Source: Nitrososphaerota archaeon
GTDB taxonomy: Archaea; Thermoproteota; Nitrososphaeria; Nitrososphaerales; Nitrosopumilaceae
Direction: 5' to 3'
DNA: 32,576 bases
NCBI GenBank assembly: GCA_013288545.1
Contig: JABDBR010000005.1
Span: forward strand, 32,001 to 64,576
Positions 23,670-31,018 of this stretch are shown piece by piece. Each line of letters begins with the position of its first letter. The first letter of the stretch is position 1. The position numbers were made by a program, and so were the translations under genes. The notes below the pieces were generated by a model. That model did not search any database and was not told where the DNA came from. It saw nothing but the letters and a program-made list of their open reading frames with translations.

Positions 23670-24826
23670 TTTATCAGATCCATTTCCTTTTGGATAATTT
23701 CACTGTCAGTCTCATTTAGATCCATTTCAAGGGACTTGTTTTTCATACAATAGAGAAGATATGGAAGATAAAAAGTTGAAAATGTACTACGTGAGACATG
23801 CATTTGTTTTGCAAGATTTCCAGTTAATCCCTTAATTGCCATACCATCCCATCTTATTCTGTTAAGAGTTGGCCACGGAAGATTGAATTTAGAATATTTG
23901 ATCGCCGTTCCTTGTTTGTATAGTTTTAACAATATACCATCTAGGTATCGCAAGAGTCGCCATTCTTGTTTTCGCATTATCTTTCCATATAACATATCAG
24001 CTTCAGATAAAATGCCTAACATTTCTTTTAACACATTTACAGGAAGAGTACTTGTTATTATGCTAGAATAAAATGCATTAATCTTTTCTCTAGGATCAAT
24101 CCTCAGAGAATAAAGTATTGCCTGAGCTTCTTCAGATGACTTTGCATTGAAGAATAAATTTACAGCATCTTCAATATTATTAGTTTCATGAGACTTGTCA
24201 AGTTGTGGTTCGAATCCACCAGCTAATGCCTGGGCAGAATTTAAAATTGATCTTATATCACCGCGTGAATCAATAATCATTTTTATCATGCTACCAATTT
24301 TTATCGATGCACCTTCACGTTTGAGAATTTCTTCTACGTACAGTCTCATCAATCTAGGAGGGAGTGGTCTGAGTTTTACGGTAGTTGCCACTTTTTTTAT
24401 AGATTTCATCTTGTCAGATGCATCAGAATTTGCTGCAAGAATTATTGGGATTGTTGGTTCTTTTAGTATGTCAATTAGTGCTTCAACACCACCAAAGTCA
24501 GATCTTCCATGTATTCCATCTACTTCATCAATGAAGATCATTGGTTTTCCAAGTACACTGCTATTACCAAGAATAGGGTTAAGAATTTCTTGAATTTTCT
24601 GCTTGCTTCTCACATCACTTGCATTCATGCTGATTAGATCATAGCCAAATTGCTTTGTTCCCAATACCGCCATAGTCGTTTTTCCAATGCCCGGGGGACC
24701 AACTAATAGAAGAGGTTTTGTGCCTTTGATCCATTTACCAAGCCACTTTACAAAAGATTCTTTTGCTTCCTCATTTCCAACCATCTCAAGTAGGTTCTTT
24801 GGCCTATATTTCTCAGACCACATCAT
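23666..24826 (-). CDS. rfcL: Replication factor C large subunit
   Basis: Clamp-loader subunit that, with the small subunit, opens PCNA and loads it onto primed DNA. The N-terminus WSEKYRPKNLLEMVGNEEA is diagnostic. Walker A is GPPGIGKT (43-50), Walker B is IDEVDG (about 99-104), and sensor 1 is AANSD. The protein has 386 residues, short for archaeal RfcL, and I see no Q-x-x-L-x-x-F-F PCNA-binding box at its C-terminus. Two consecutive ATG codons make the start uncertain by one residue. It follows the unknown 372-aa gene by six bases and overlaps the cysteine-rich gene. The small subunit is not in the window. Confidence 0.93.
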   Translation of the reverse strand: MMWSEKYRPKNLLEMVGNEEAKESFVKWLGKWIKGTKPLLLVGPPGIGKTTMAVLGTKQFGYDLISMNASDVRSKQKIQEILNPILGNSSVLGKPMIFIDEVDGIHGRSDFGGVEALIDILKEPTIPIILAANSDASDKMKSIKKVATTVKLRPLPPRLMRLYVEEILKREGASIKIGSMIKMIIDSRGDIRSILNSAQALAGGFEPQLDKSHETNNIEDAVNLFFNAKSSEEAQAILYSLRIDPREKINAFYSSIITSTLPVNVLKEMLGILSEADMLYGKIMRKQEWRLLRYLDGILLKLYKQGTAIKYSKFNLPWPTLNRIRWDGMAIKGLTGNLAKQMHVSRSTFSTFYLPYLLYCMKNKSLEMDLNETDSEIIQKEMDLIK

Positions 24827-24832
24827 ATCAAA

Positions 24833-25951
24833 TCACTGTGGAATCTTTGATTCAAATTCTTTCCATAATTTTTCTTTTGAAAGTCGATTAAACCAATACA
24901 AGTTGTAATGCTCTACTGTCAGAAAGAGAAATTCTAGAAAATCTTTATGCGAAAAACTTTCAGGCAGTAATTCTAGAGCAAGTCGTGCTTCACCTAGATA
25001 GATGTCACTTTTCTTCATGGTAAAGTCAAATCCTTTTTGAACATCCCCTGTAAGAAATGTGTAATATAGAGGCCAAGAAGGAACTTTTACAAATTTATTC
25101 TTGATTGAATCTTCAATTTCATTTCCACATCCAACTGATTCTGCAGCTTTTGCCATTCCAAGATAGAATATTTCTCCAAGTGGAAATCTTGCAAGAGTCA
25201 TGTTTTTTCCCGCAGTTCCCATTACGGCTCTATATTTTTTGTAACATTGAATCATTTCTTCTTCAGATATACTTTTAGGATTTATTTTTAATTTAAAATC
25301 AACATATTGACCTATACGTGCATCTTTGAAGCCTCTCTCAAATTCCTCCAATACCTCTTTGCCGCCTATAGAAATCTTATCTCTTGCAAGTTTCAAGATA
25401 TATGGATTCATCAGCTTATAATCATCTAAAAATTCCACATCTTCATCTTTGTCCATTATTCTATCCATTGGTTCGCTTAGATCAATTGCAATAATATGAC
25501 CATCAATGATATCAGTTTTTTTCTTACTATCATTATCATCTCCGAAATATTGCGTAGAGGCATCATACAATGCACTAAAAACCGGAAATGTCATTTTAAC
25601 AAAATTAGAATTTAATATTCTTGAAACTCTATCAAGAAGAGTCTCATAATTTTCTAGTCTCTTTCTCACCTCGTCTATCTGGGATTTTTGGAGAGTTATC
25701 TCAGTGGAGCCCACTTCTCGGGCAAACCTCTCTTGAGTTTCAAACGGATTTGGATCAGATTTTATCTCTTTTAATAGATCTTCGGCAAATCTTTTGGTGA
25801 ATTTTGGAAATTCTTCTTCTGCCTCCTTTTTGTATTTATCAAATAACCGATATCCTTTACTTTTGAACAAGGCCTGCTTGACAATGTCCTTACCCGGTTT
25901 GGTGGACAGTAGAGCCTCCTTACTAAAAATGGACTCGTCTTTACTACTCAC
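24833..25951 (-). CDS. Unknown 372-residue soluble protein upstream of rfcL
   Basis: A soluble, highly charged, mostly helical protein with no signal peptide or membrane segment. Residues about 10-110 are rich in Lys/Glu and probably form long helices, including LQKSQIDEVRKRLENYETLL. A more globular part follows, with an acidic patch (MDKDEDVEFLDDY) and an aromatic C-terminus. I recognise no family or catalytic motif. The start is set at GTG 25951: a TATA-like CATAAATAG is centred 25 nt upstream, whereas a TTG at 25963 would be too close to it. The stop lies six bases before rfcL, so the two are likely cotranscribed. Confidence 0.8.
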   Translation of the reverse strand: MSSKDESIFSKEALLSTKPGKDIVKQALFKSKGYRLFDKYKKEAEEEFPKFTKRFAEDLLKEIKSDPNPFETQERFAREVGSTEITLQKSQIDEVRKRLENYETLLDRVSRILNSNFVKMTFPVFSALYDASTQYFGDDNDSKKKTDIIDGHIIAIDLSEPMDRIMDKDEDVEFLDDYKLMNPYILKLARDKISIGGKEVLEEFERGFKDARIGQYVDFKLKINPKSISEEEMIQCYKKYRAVMGTAGKNMTLARFPLGEIFYLGMAKAAESVGCGNEIEDSIKNKFVKVPSWPLYYTFLTGDVQKGFDFTMKKSDIYLGEARLALELLPESFSHKDFLEFLFLTVEHYNLYWFNRLSKEKLWKEFESKIPQ

Positions 25952-25971
25952 ACAATGGCACAACTTTTTTG

Positions 25972-25980
25972 CTATTTATG
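25972..25980 (-). promoter_or_regulatory. TATA element for the rfcL operon
   Basis: Minus-strand CATAAATAG, centred 25 nt before the GTG at 25951. It likely drives the unknown gene, rfcL and the two small genes as leaderless mRNA. Confidence 0.55.
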
Positions 25981-26004
25981 CATTCAGTCTCTTTTTTATT
26001 ACTT

Positions 26005-26015
26005 CAAATAAATTA
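26005..26015 (+). promoter_or_regulatory. TATA element for the IMPase gene
   Basis: CAAATAAATTA, centred about 27 nt before the GTG at 26037, the distance expected for a leaderless archaeal transcript. It decides the start, since the frame is open far upstream without a suitable start codon. Confidence 0.55.
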
Positions 26016-26036
26016 GGACTTGAAAAAGAAAAATCT

Positions 26037-26849
26037 GTGAAAGTAATTGAAATTTTAGAAGAGGCTGCAAAGAGAGTACACAAGAATGTAAAACACCTTG
26101 CAGGAACAAAAGAATCCGGTACGGATCATGGCATGGGTGCAGGTGGAGATATATCACGTAGGATTGACATTGTTGCAGAAAAAACAGTTCTTGATTATCT
26201 ACGCGAAATAAATTTTGAGTGTACTGTTTTTGGAGAAGAGTGTGGCATGGTCGAATTATCGCCAAATCCCAGAGGATTTATCATAATGGACGCAATAGAC
26301 GGTTCCACTAATGCAGTAAGAGGTTTACCGTTCTTTTGTTGCTCACTTGCATTTACACCAGAAGATAAGCTGAGTTCTGTTACAGACGGAGTGATAATGG
26401 ATTTACATAATGGAGATTTGTATTCTGCATCAAAAGGCAAGGGTGCATACATGAATGGAAAAAAGATTCAAGTACATAAAGAAAAACCAATCTATTTTGT
26501 TGTAGGTGTTGACATTTCAGGAATTTCGCCTGATGCTTTACCTCAATTAGCACCAATTCTTTCAGCGTCAAATCATGTTAGACATTTTGGGGCTGTTGCC
26601 CTTGAGCTTGCAATATTTGCTCGTGGACTAGTGGACGTTTTTGTAGATTTAAGAAGAAAGTTAAGAATTACAGATGTTGCAGCAGGATACCTGATTGCAT
26701 TAGAAGCTGGTGGATATGTGGTCGATGAAAATGGTATGCCGCTCGATTCAAACCTGAGTTACGACAAGAGAATCTCCTTCATAGCAGCTGCAAATAAAGA
26801 AACACTTGCAGATATTATGAAAAAACTCGGTTTATCACCTAAAATTTGA
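26037..26849 (+). CDS. suhB: Inositol-monophosphatase family phosphatase (archaeal IMPase/FBPase type)
   Basis: A metal-dependent sugar or inositol phosphatase; archaeal members often act on both inositol-1-phosphate and fructose-1,6-bisphosphate. Metal-site motifs are GEECG (Glu67, Glu68), MDAIDGSTN (Asp85, Asp88 with Gly-Ser; Ala replaces the usual Pro) and LRITDVAAG near residue 213. The 270 residues from GTG 26037 fit the family. The open frame continues about 80 codons upstream, but that part is antisense to the neighbouring gene and lacks homology-like features, so the GTG with its TATA box is preferred. The true substrate cannot be told from sequence. Confidence 0.88.
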   Translation: MKVIEILEEAAKRVHKNVKHLAGTKESGTDHGMGAGGDISRRIDIVAEKTVLDYLREINFECTVFGEECGMVELSPNPRGFIIMDAIDGSTNAVRGLPFFCCSLAFTPEDKLSSVTDGVIMDLHNGDLYSASKGKGAYMNGKKIQVHKEKPIYFVVGVDISGISPDALPQLAPILSASNHVRHFGAVALELAIFARGLVDVFVDLRRKLRITDVAAGYLIALEAGGYVVDENGMPLDSNLSYDKRISFIAAANKETLADIMKKLGLSPKI

Positions 26850-26883
26850 TATTGAGTTTGACGGATTTCTAGAGAAAAATTTA

Positions 26884-26993
26884 TGGCGCCCTTGGCGGGA
26901 TTTGAACACGCGTCGAGGCCGTGACAGGGCCCCATTCTAGACCGGGCTTTACGAGGATTGGAATTAACCGCATCCCCTCTATACTACAAGGGC
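26884..26993 (-). tRNA. tRNA-Asp(GTC) with a ~36-nt intron before the anticodon stem
   Basis: Acceptor GCCCTTG pairs with CAAGGGC; discriminator G is followed by an encoded CCA (26886-26884). The D arm is GTAT/ATGC. The anticodon arm is GGGCC/GGCCT around CTGTCAC, anticodon GTC. Between the D arm (ends 26970) and the anticodon stem (26932) are about 36 extra bases, roughly 26968-26933, with boundaries sliding by one or two G residues. Removing them leaves a 71-nt tRNA with a short D loop. The T arm GCGTG/CCCGC with loop TTCAAAT has a T:C mismatch at 52:62. A TATA-like TTTAAA near 27023-27030 on this strand precedes it. Isotype is secure; intron ends are less so. Confidence 0.82.
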
Positions 26994-27091
26994 GTTAAAA
27001 TACTGTGGAAGAAAATCTGAGTTTAAAGCTTTCTTTTCTTCAAAAAATTTTGTAAAAGACTAAATTATACACAACTATGACCCTTCGCTAT

Positions 27092-27165
27092 GGGTTCGTA
27101 GCTCAGCCAGGTAGAGTACCGGACTTTTAATCCGGCTGTCCGGGGTCCGAATCCCCGCGAACCCG
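27092..27165 (+). tRNA. tRNA-Lys(TTT)
   Basis: Acceptor GGGTTCG/CGAACCC, D stem GCTC/GAGT, anticodon stem CCGGA/TCCGG with loop CTTTTAA (anticodon TTT), T stem CGGGG/CCCCG and discriminator G. CCA is not encoded. The T loop reads TCCGAAT, with C at the normally invariant T55. A TATA-like AAATTATAC (27063-27071) lies about 26 nt upstream. No intron. Confidence 0.94.
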
Positions 27166-27262
27166 CTTAAAATTAGCAAGTAATCATGAGATACATCAAG
27201 TGCCAAGTTATTCACAAACCGTCATTTTAGATCAAATGACTTCAAAAATAGAAGGATTCTAA

Positions 27263-27472
27263 CTAACTTAGGTTCAGTTCTGGAAACTCTGCTTGCTTGA
27301 TTCCCAAGTCATGCTGGAGTGTTCTGATCTTCTTTGCATATTCAGTCATTCGAGGGTTATCACTCTGTACCTTTGCGATCTTGTATCCACGCCAAGCTTT
27401 TTTGAGTGCACCCCATGTCTGACCTGCAGTGTAGTTAGGGTTGTTTGTTTGTGGTTGTACGAATTGATACAT
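27263..27472 (-). CDS. Small basic protein, unknown function
   Basis: A 69-residue soluble protein from the ATG at 27472 (begins MYQFVQPQTNNPNYTAG). It has an Asn/Gln-rich N-terminus, a central basic helix with Trp (WGALKKAWRGYKIAKV) and a second helix ending PELNLS. An earlier in-frame ATG at 27547 would add a hydrophobic 25-residue leader, but that leader runs through A/T-rich promoter-like DNA and I doubt it is translated. No family is recognised; it is a single gene between tRNA-Lys and argH. Confidence 0.65.
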   Translation of the reverse strand: MYQFVQPQTNNPNYTAGQTWGALKKAWRGYKIAKVQSDNPRMTEYAKKIRTLQHDLGIKQAEFPELNLS

Positions 27473-27613
27473 ACTAGAGGTGAGTTGTAAAAAACAAATA
27501 TCAGCACATATGTTAAGTAAAATCAATATAAAAGTCAAGTTTCTCACATTAAATTCAGATATTTACTGGATTTATCTGTAAAACCTTCAATTTTCCTATG
27601 TTTCTAACATATT

Positions 27614-29083
27614 TTAGGTTTTGTTTTTTAACAAGGCATTTAGATTGTTTTCGAGACTTTCAATTGCTTCCCGTACTTCATTTGTTCTCTTACGAGTTCC
27701 CAATTCATATGCCTGAATTTTCCTTTTCCTATCTGTAATCATTCTTTGCTGCTCATGTTTACCAGAAGATCCTTGCGACCTTCTTGTATCAAGTGATGAT
27801 TCGGGAGTTGTAGACTGGATAATTTTGTAGAGTTCCTTTGCATTAATTTCGTTAGATGAGATTGTTTCTTTTACTTCTGATATAGATAGATCTGTTAGAG
27901 ATTTTTTTGCATGTGATGCAATTTGTACTAGATGCCCAACTATTTTGTGTGATACCCTAAATGGTATTCCTTTTCGCACCAAATGCTCTGCAATATCAAG
28001 AGAAATTGAGAACCCCCCATCTATTGCATGTCGCATTTTTTTCTCGTTTACAGTCATGGTTTTAAGAAGAGAGTTGATCACAAGTAATGACGATATTACT
28101 ATCTTTGAAGTAGGCCAAATTGAGACCTTGATTTGCTGAAGATCCCTGTTGTATCCAGATGGTAGACCCTTTAGATTTGACAATATTGCCATCTGGTATC
28201 CTATTACCTGAGCAGTTTTTCCACGAATTAGCTCAAGGATATCCGGATTTTTCTTCTGTGGCATAACACTTGATGTAGAAGTAAACTTGTCTGATAGTTC
28301 AAGAAAAGAAAATTCTGAAGTAGACCAGATGATAAAATCTTCTGCCATTCTACTCAGGTTTGTCATTAAGATGGAAGAATTTCCCACATATTCTGCTACA
28401 AAATCTCTTGATGAAGTTGCATCAATTGAGTTTTCCACAAGTCCCTTGAATCCAAGCATTTTTGCAGTAGATTGCCTGTTAATTGGAATACTTGTTCCTC
28501 CAACTGGACCTGCACCAAGAGGAGATTCATTGACTCGTCCATATGCAACATAGAATCTATCAAGATCTCGAAAGAGTGCATCCGAATATGCAAGAAGAAA
28601 ATGAGAGAATAACCCAACTTGTGCTTGTTGGAGATGTGTATATAGTGGCATTATGGTATTTTGATATTTTTCTGCTAGTTGTATCAGTGTAGAAATGACT
28701 TCATTTAGACAAAAACATACAATGTTGATATCATCACGTATCTTCATGCGTATGTCAAGTGCAACTTGGTCATTTCTTGAGCGTGCAGTGTGCATCTTGC
28801 CACCAGCTTCTTTTCCTGCTTTTTTTATCACCAGAGATTCAATTAGTTCGTGAATGTCTTCAGCCTCTGATTTTTCAGAAAAATTTTCTTTTTTGAGTCT
28901 CTCTAATGCACCAAGAATCTTTTCTGCATCAGCTTTTGAGATAATTTTATTTTCCAAAAGCATCAAAGTATGAGCCTGACTTCCTAGTATGTCATATAGT
29001 GCAATCTGAAAATCATCTGAAATTGACGAAAGAAATTCTAGTGTGTTCTCATCTAGTTTTCCTTCTAATCTAGATCTGTACAT
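27614..29083 (-). CDS. argH: Argininosuccinate lyase
   Basis: Splits argininosuccinate into arginine and fumarate, the last step of arginine synthesis. The fumarase-superfamily signature SSVMPQKKNPD is intact, with the catalytic Ser loop. HTARSRNDQV and the N-terminus YRSRLEGKLDENTLEF are ArgH-specific. I set the start at ATG 29083 (489 residues). A longer reading from 29116 would place the TATA box inside the coding region, so it is unlikely. It appears to share one TATA box with the divergent MIP18-family gene. No other arg gene is nearby. Confidence 0.96.
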   Translation of the reverse strand: MYRSRLEGKLDENTLEFLSSISDDFQIALYDILGSQAHTLMLLENKIISKADAEKILGALERLKKENFSEKSEAEDIHELIESLVIKKAGKEAGGKMHTARSRNDQVALDIRMKIRDDINIVCFCLNEVISTLIQLAEKYQNTIMPLYTHLQQAQVGLFSHFLLAYSDALFRDLDRFYVAYGRVNESPLGAGPVGGTSIPINRQSTAKMLGFKGLVENSIDATSSRDFVAEYVGNSSILMTNLSRMAEDFIIWSTSEFSFLELSDKFTSTSSVMPQKKNPDILELIRGKTAQVIGYQMAILSNLKGLPSGYNRDLQQIKVSIWPTSKIVISSLLVINSLLKTMTVNEKKMRHAIDGGFSISLDIAEHLVRKGIPFRVSHKIVGHLVQIASHAKKSLTDLSISEVKETISSNEINAKELYKIIQSTTPESSLDTRRSQGSSGKHEQQRMITDRKRKIQAYELGTRKRTNEVREAIESLENNLNALLKNKT

Positions 29084-29104
29084 CAATTTAGGAAATAGAA
29101 TGGT

Positions 29105-29112
29105 TATATATA
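29105..29112. promoter_or_regulatory. Palindromic TATA box shared by argH and the MIP18-family gene
   Basis: TATATATA, identical on both strands, is the only TATA candidate in the 50-base gap. Its centre lies 25.5 nt from the argH ATG on the minus strand and 25.5 nt from the MIP18-family ATG on the plus strand, so it can place a leaderless start at both. Confidence 0.7.
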
Positions 29113-29133
29113 GCATAGACGCTTTTTTGATTT

Positions 29134-29454
29134 ATGTCACAGGCATCTCAAGACCTGAGAAGACACATTTTCGATGAATTGACAAAAGTAGTTGATCCGG
29201 AAATAAATGTCTCAATAATGGAGCTTGAACTAGTAGACAATATCGACATTACAGGATCCGAAGTTAAAATTGATCTACATTTGACTAGTCCATTTTGTCC
29301 AGCAATATTTGGATTCAAGATTGCACAGGACGTACATGATAACTTGCTTAAGATAGACGGTATTAACGATGTAAAAGTAAATGTTTCAAATCATTTCATG
29401 GCAGAAGCCATAAACAATCAAGTAAACACCAGTAAAAATCCTAAAAAGCCTTAG
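29134..29454 (+). CDS. MIP18/DUF59-family Fe-S assembly protein
   Basis: A 106-residue protein of the MIP18 (DUF59, SufT/PaaD-like) family, linked to Fe-S cluster assembly or delivery. The signature VVDPEINVSIMELELV is present, and the conserved Cys sits in TSPFCPAIFGF, matching the family's TxPxCP block. The C-terminal dozen residues are polar and Lys-rich. It is convergent with sdhB (4-base gap), whose product carries three Fe-S clusters; a functional link is possible but not shown. Start ATG is supported by the shared TATA box. Confidence 0.9.
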   Translation: MSQASQDLRRHIFDELTKVVDPEINVSIMELELVDNIDITGSEVKIDLHLTSPFCPAIFGFKIAQDVHDNLLKIDGINDVKVNVSNHFMAEAINNQVNTSKNPKKP

Positions 29455-29458
29455 AATA

Positions 29459-30235
29459 TTATTTTCTAAATCCTAAGAGATATCCCCTAAGCAATTGTAT
29501 TGCCATTGCAGGATCCACACCTTTTGGACAAACTTGGCTACAAGATCCAGCAAAGTGACATCGCCATATTCCATGAGAGTCATCTACGATTTTTAGTCTC
29601 TCGTCTTTTCCTTTATCTCGGTTATCGGCTACATATCTATAGGCCTGTGCAAGTCCCTGTGGACCAATAAATGATGTATCAGTAGCCATAGTAGGACATG
29701 CAGAATTACATAGACCACATTTGATACAGTAAGAAAACTGGAGAAATTTTTCAAGATCTTGTGGTGTTTGTATAAATTCCTTGGATTCTGGTGTCACTTC
29801 AGAATCTTCCCTTATGATAAACGGTTTCATTTTTTTGTGATTTGAAATTAGTTGCTTAAAGTCTACTGCAAGATCCCTAATTATTGGAAAGTTATTCATG
29901 GGTTCAACTGTTACAACATTGGAGTTTAATTCAGAAATTTTTGTATAACAAGCAAGTGCGGGTTTGCCATTAATTTTCATCCCACAAGAACCACATGATG
30001 CCTGTCTGCAAGAATATCGTACTGCAACGGAATGATCAAAATTTTGTTTCACATACAATATTGCTTCCAAAACAGTAGTCCATTTCTGGACTGGAATTTG
30101 AAATTCAGAAAAAGCAGATTCTTGTCCTTCCGCGGGATTTGACCTAGATATCCTCAAAGTGATAGTATTTGATGGACTAGTTTTCATTTTTGAGTTTGAT
30201 TCTTCAGATGATTTTGGTACTGCTACAACTGCCAT
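29459..30235 (-). CDS. sdhB: Succinate dehydrogenase iron-sulfur subunit
   Basis: Passes electrons from the flavin of SdhA to the quinone site. Cys motifs for three clusters are visible: CRQASCGSCGMKINGKPALAC for the [2Fe-2S] centre, CIKCGLCNSACP, and CSQVCPKGVDP. A hydrophilic N-terminal extension of about 25 Ser/Lys-rich residues precedes the ferredoxin-like domain. At 258 residues it is of normal size. It is the last gene of the sdh operon, starting two bases after the upstream membrane subunit ends. Confidence 0.95.
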   Translation of the reverse strand: MAVVAVPKSSEESNSKMKTSPSNTITLRISRSNPAEGQESAFSEFQIPVQKWTTVLEAILYVKQNFDHSVAVRYSCRQASCGSCGMKINGKPALACYTKISELNSNVVTVEPMNNFPIIRDLAVDFKQLISNHKKMKPFIIREDSEVTPESKEFIQTPQDLEKFLQFSYCIKCGLCNSACPTMATDTSFIGPQGLAQAYRYVADNRDKGKDERLKIVDDSHGIWRCHFAGSCSQVCPKGVDPAMAIQLLRGYLLGFRK

Positions 30236-30237
30236 GT

Positions 30238-30582
30238 CTAAGAAACCCCCATTCCAGCCATCAATATAGTTCTTGAGCCATAAGCAATCAATATTGCCAT
30301 CGCTGCAAGAGATCCATAGTTTATCATTTTTTCATATGTTGAACCTTGTTTTAGTTCCAAGAGAATTACTCGAAGACCATTAAAGCCATGTACTGAAAGC
30401 AGGATCAATAGGACTTCTAGCATAAGGGCATATGGAAGAAAATGATAATTTGCAATCACATTTTGATATTGTAATGAATCAGAAAATTTTTGTGACATTC
30501 TCATCAGTATGTGTACTGCTACAAGTGCCACAGCTCCTAGTGCTGTCCCATAATGTATTTTCATGATAATGCTTTCTCTCAT
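30238..30582 (-). CDS. sdhD: Succinate dehydrogenase membrane anchor subunit (SdhD-like)
   Basis: A 114-residue protein with three hydrophobic helices, of the size of SdhD anchors. Candidate haem or quinone ligands are His residues in AVHILMRMSQ and LLSVHGFNGLRVI. The preferred start is ATG 30582, one base after the sdhC stop; an ATG at 30612 overlapping the end of sdhC would add ten residues. Two short membrane genes between sdhA and sdhB define the C/D pair. Assignment as D rather than C rests on gene order and the HGFNGLR pattern. Confidence 0.82.
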   Translation of the reverse strand: MRESIIMKIHYGTALGAVALVAVHILMRMSQKFSDSLQYQNVIANYHFLPYALMLEVLLILLSVHGFNGLRVILLELKQGSTYEKMINYGSLAAMAILIAYGSRTILMAGMGVS

Positions 30583-30583
30583 C

Positions 30584-31018
30584 TTAATCACCAAATAGTA
30601 CTGATGCGCCATACATCATGGCCAACGCTGCAAGAGCAATAGAAACCCAGATGCAAAGTCTTTGTTTATAGTTAAGTGATGCTGCCTTGTATGGATATTC
30701 AGGCTGACCAGGTTTTCCAACCCCTATACCTCCATGGCCAAGCATAACTCGTATACCATTTGCAGTATGAAACACACACATCCCAATTACCAAGGTAAGG
30801 AGGATATGACCTTGTGGAGTCTGTGTAAGTTCCAGCATCTTGTCCCATGCTATTTTTCCATTCACAATTGTACTTGTTTCATAAATATGACCTATCAAAT
30901 ATGCAAGTAGTCCAAGTCCAGTCAGTCTCTGTAACCAATATGCGACTCGCTCTATTCCATAGCGAGTCGGATTTGCCATTCCCCTTATGCCTTCACGGTT
31001 TGACAATCTTTCTGCCAC
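30584..31018 (-). CDS. sdhC: Succinate dehydrogenase membrane anchor subunit (SdhC-like)
   Basis: A 144-residue anchor with three hydrophobic helices. YWLQRLTGLGLLAYLIGHIYE carries the family's Arg-x-Thr-Gly pattern and a membrane His; VFHTANGIRVMLG has another candidate ligand His. A hydrophilic loop rich in Pro/Gly (GKPGQPEYPYK) lies between helices two and three. The start is GTG, sharing its first base pattern with the sdhA stop (TAGTG), so translation is coupled. Confidence 0.87.
   Translation of the reverse strand: MAERLSNREGIRGMANPTRYGIERVAYWLQRLTGLGLLAYLIGHIYETSTIVNGKIAWDKMLELTQTPQGHILLTLVIGMCVFHTANGIRVMLGHGGIGVGKPGQPEYPYKAASLNYKQRLCIWVSIALAALAMMYGASVLFGD

Noticed and set aside
25794-26036. 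In-frame upstream extension of the IMPase gene (about 80 codons)
   Set aside because: It is antisense to the 5' end of the unknown 372-aa gene, has no conserved features, and a TATA-like box 27 nt before GTG 26037 favours the short form.
27473-27547. Hydrophobic leader for the 69-aa protein, suggesting an exported protein
   Set aside because: The segment is A/T-rich promoter-like DNA; the remaining protein is basic and soluble with no cleavage-site logic.
29084-29116. Longer argH start adding eleven residues
   Set aside because: It would put the only TATA box inside the coding sequence, and homology-like sequence begins at MYRSRLEG (29083).
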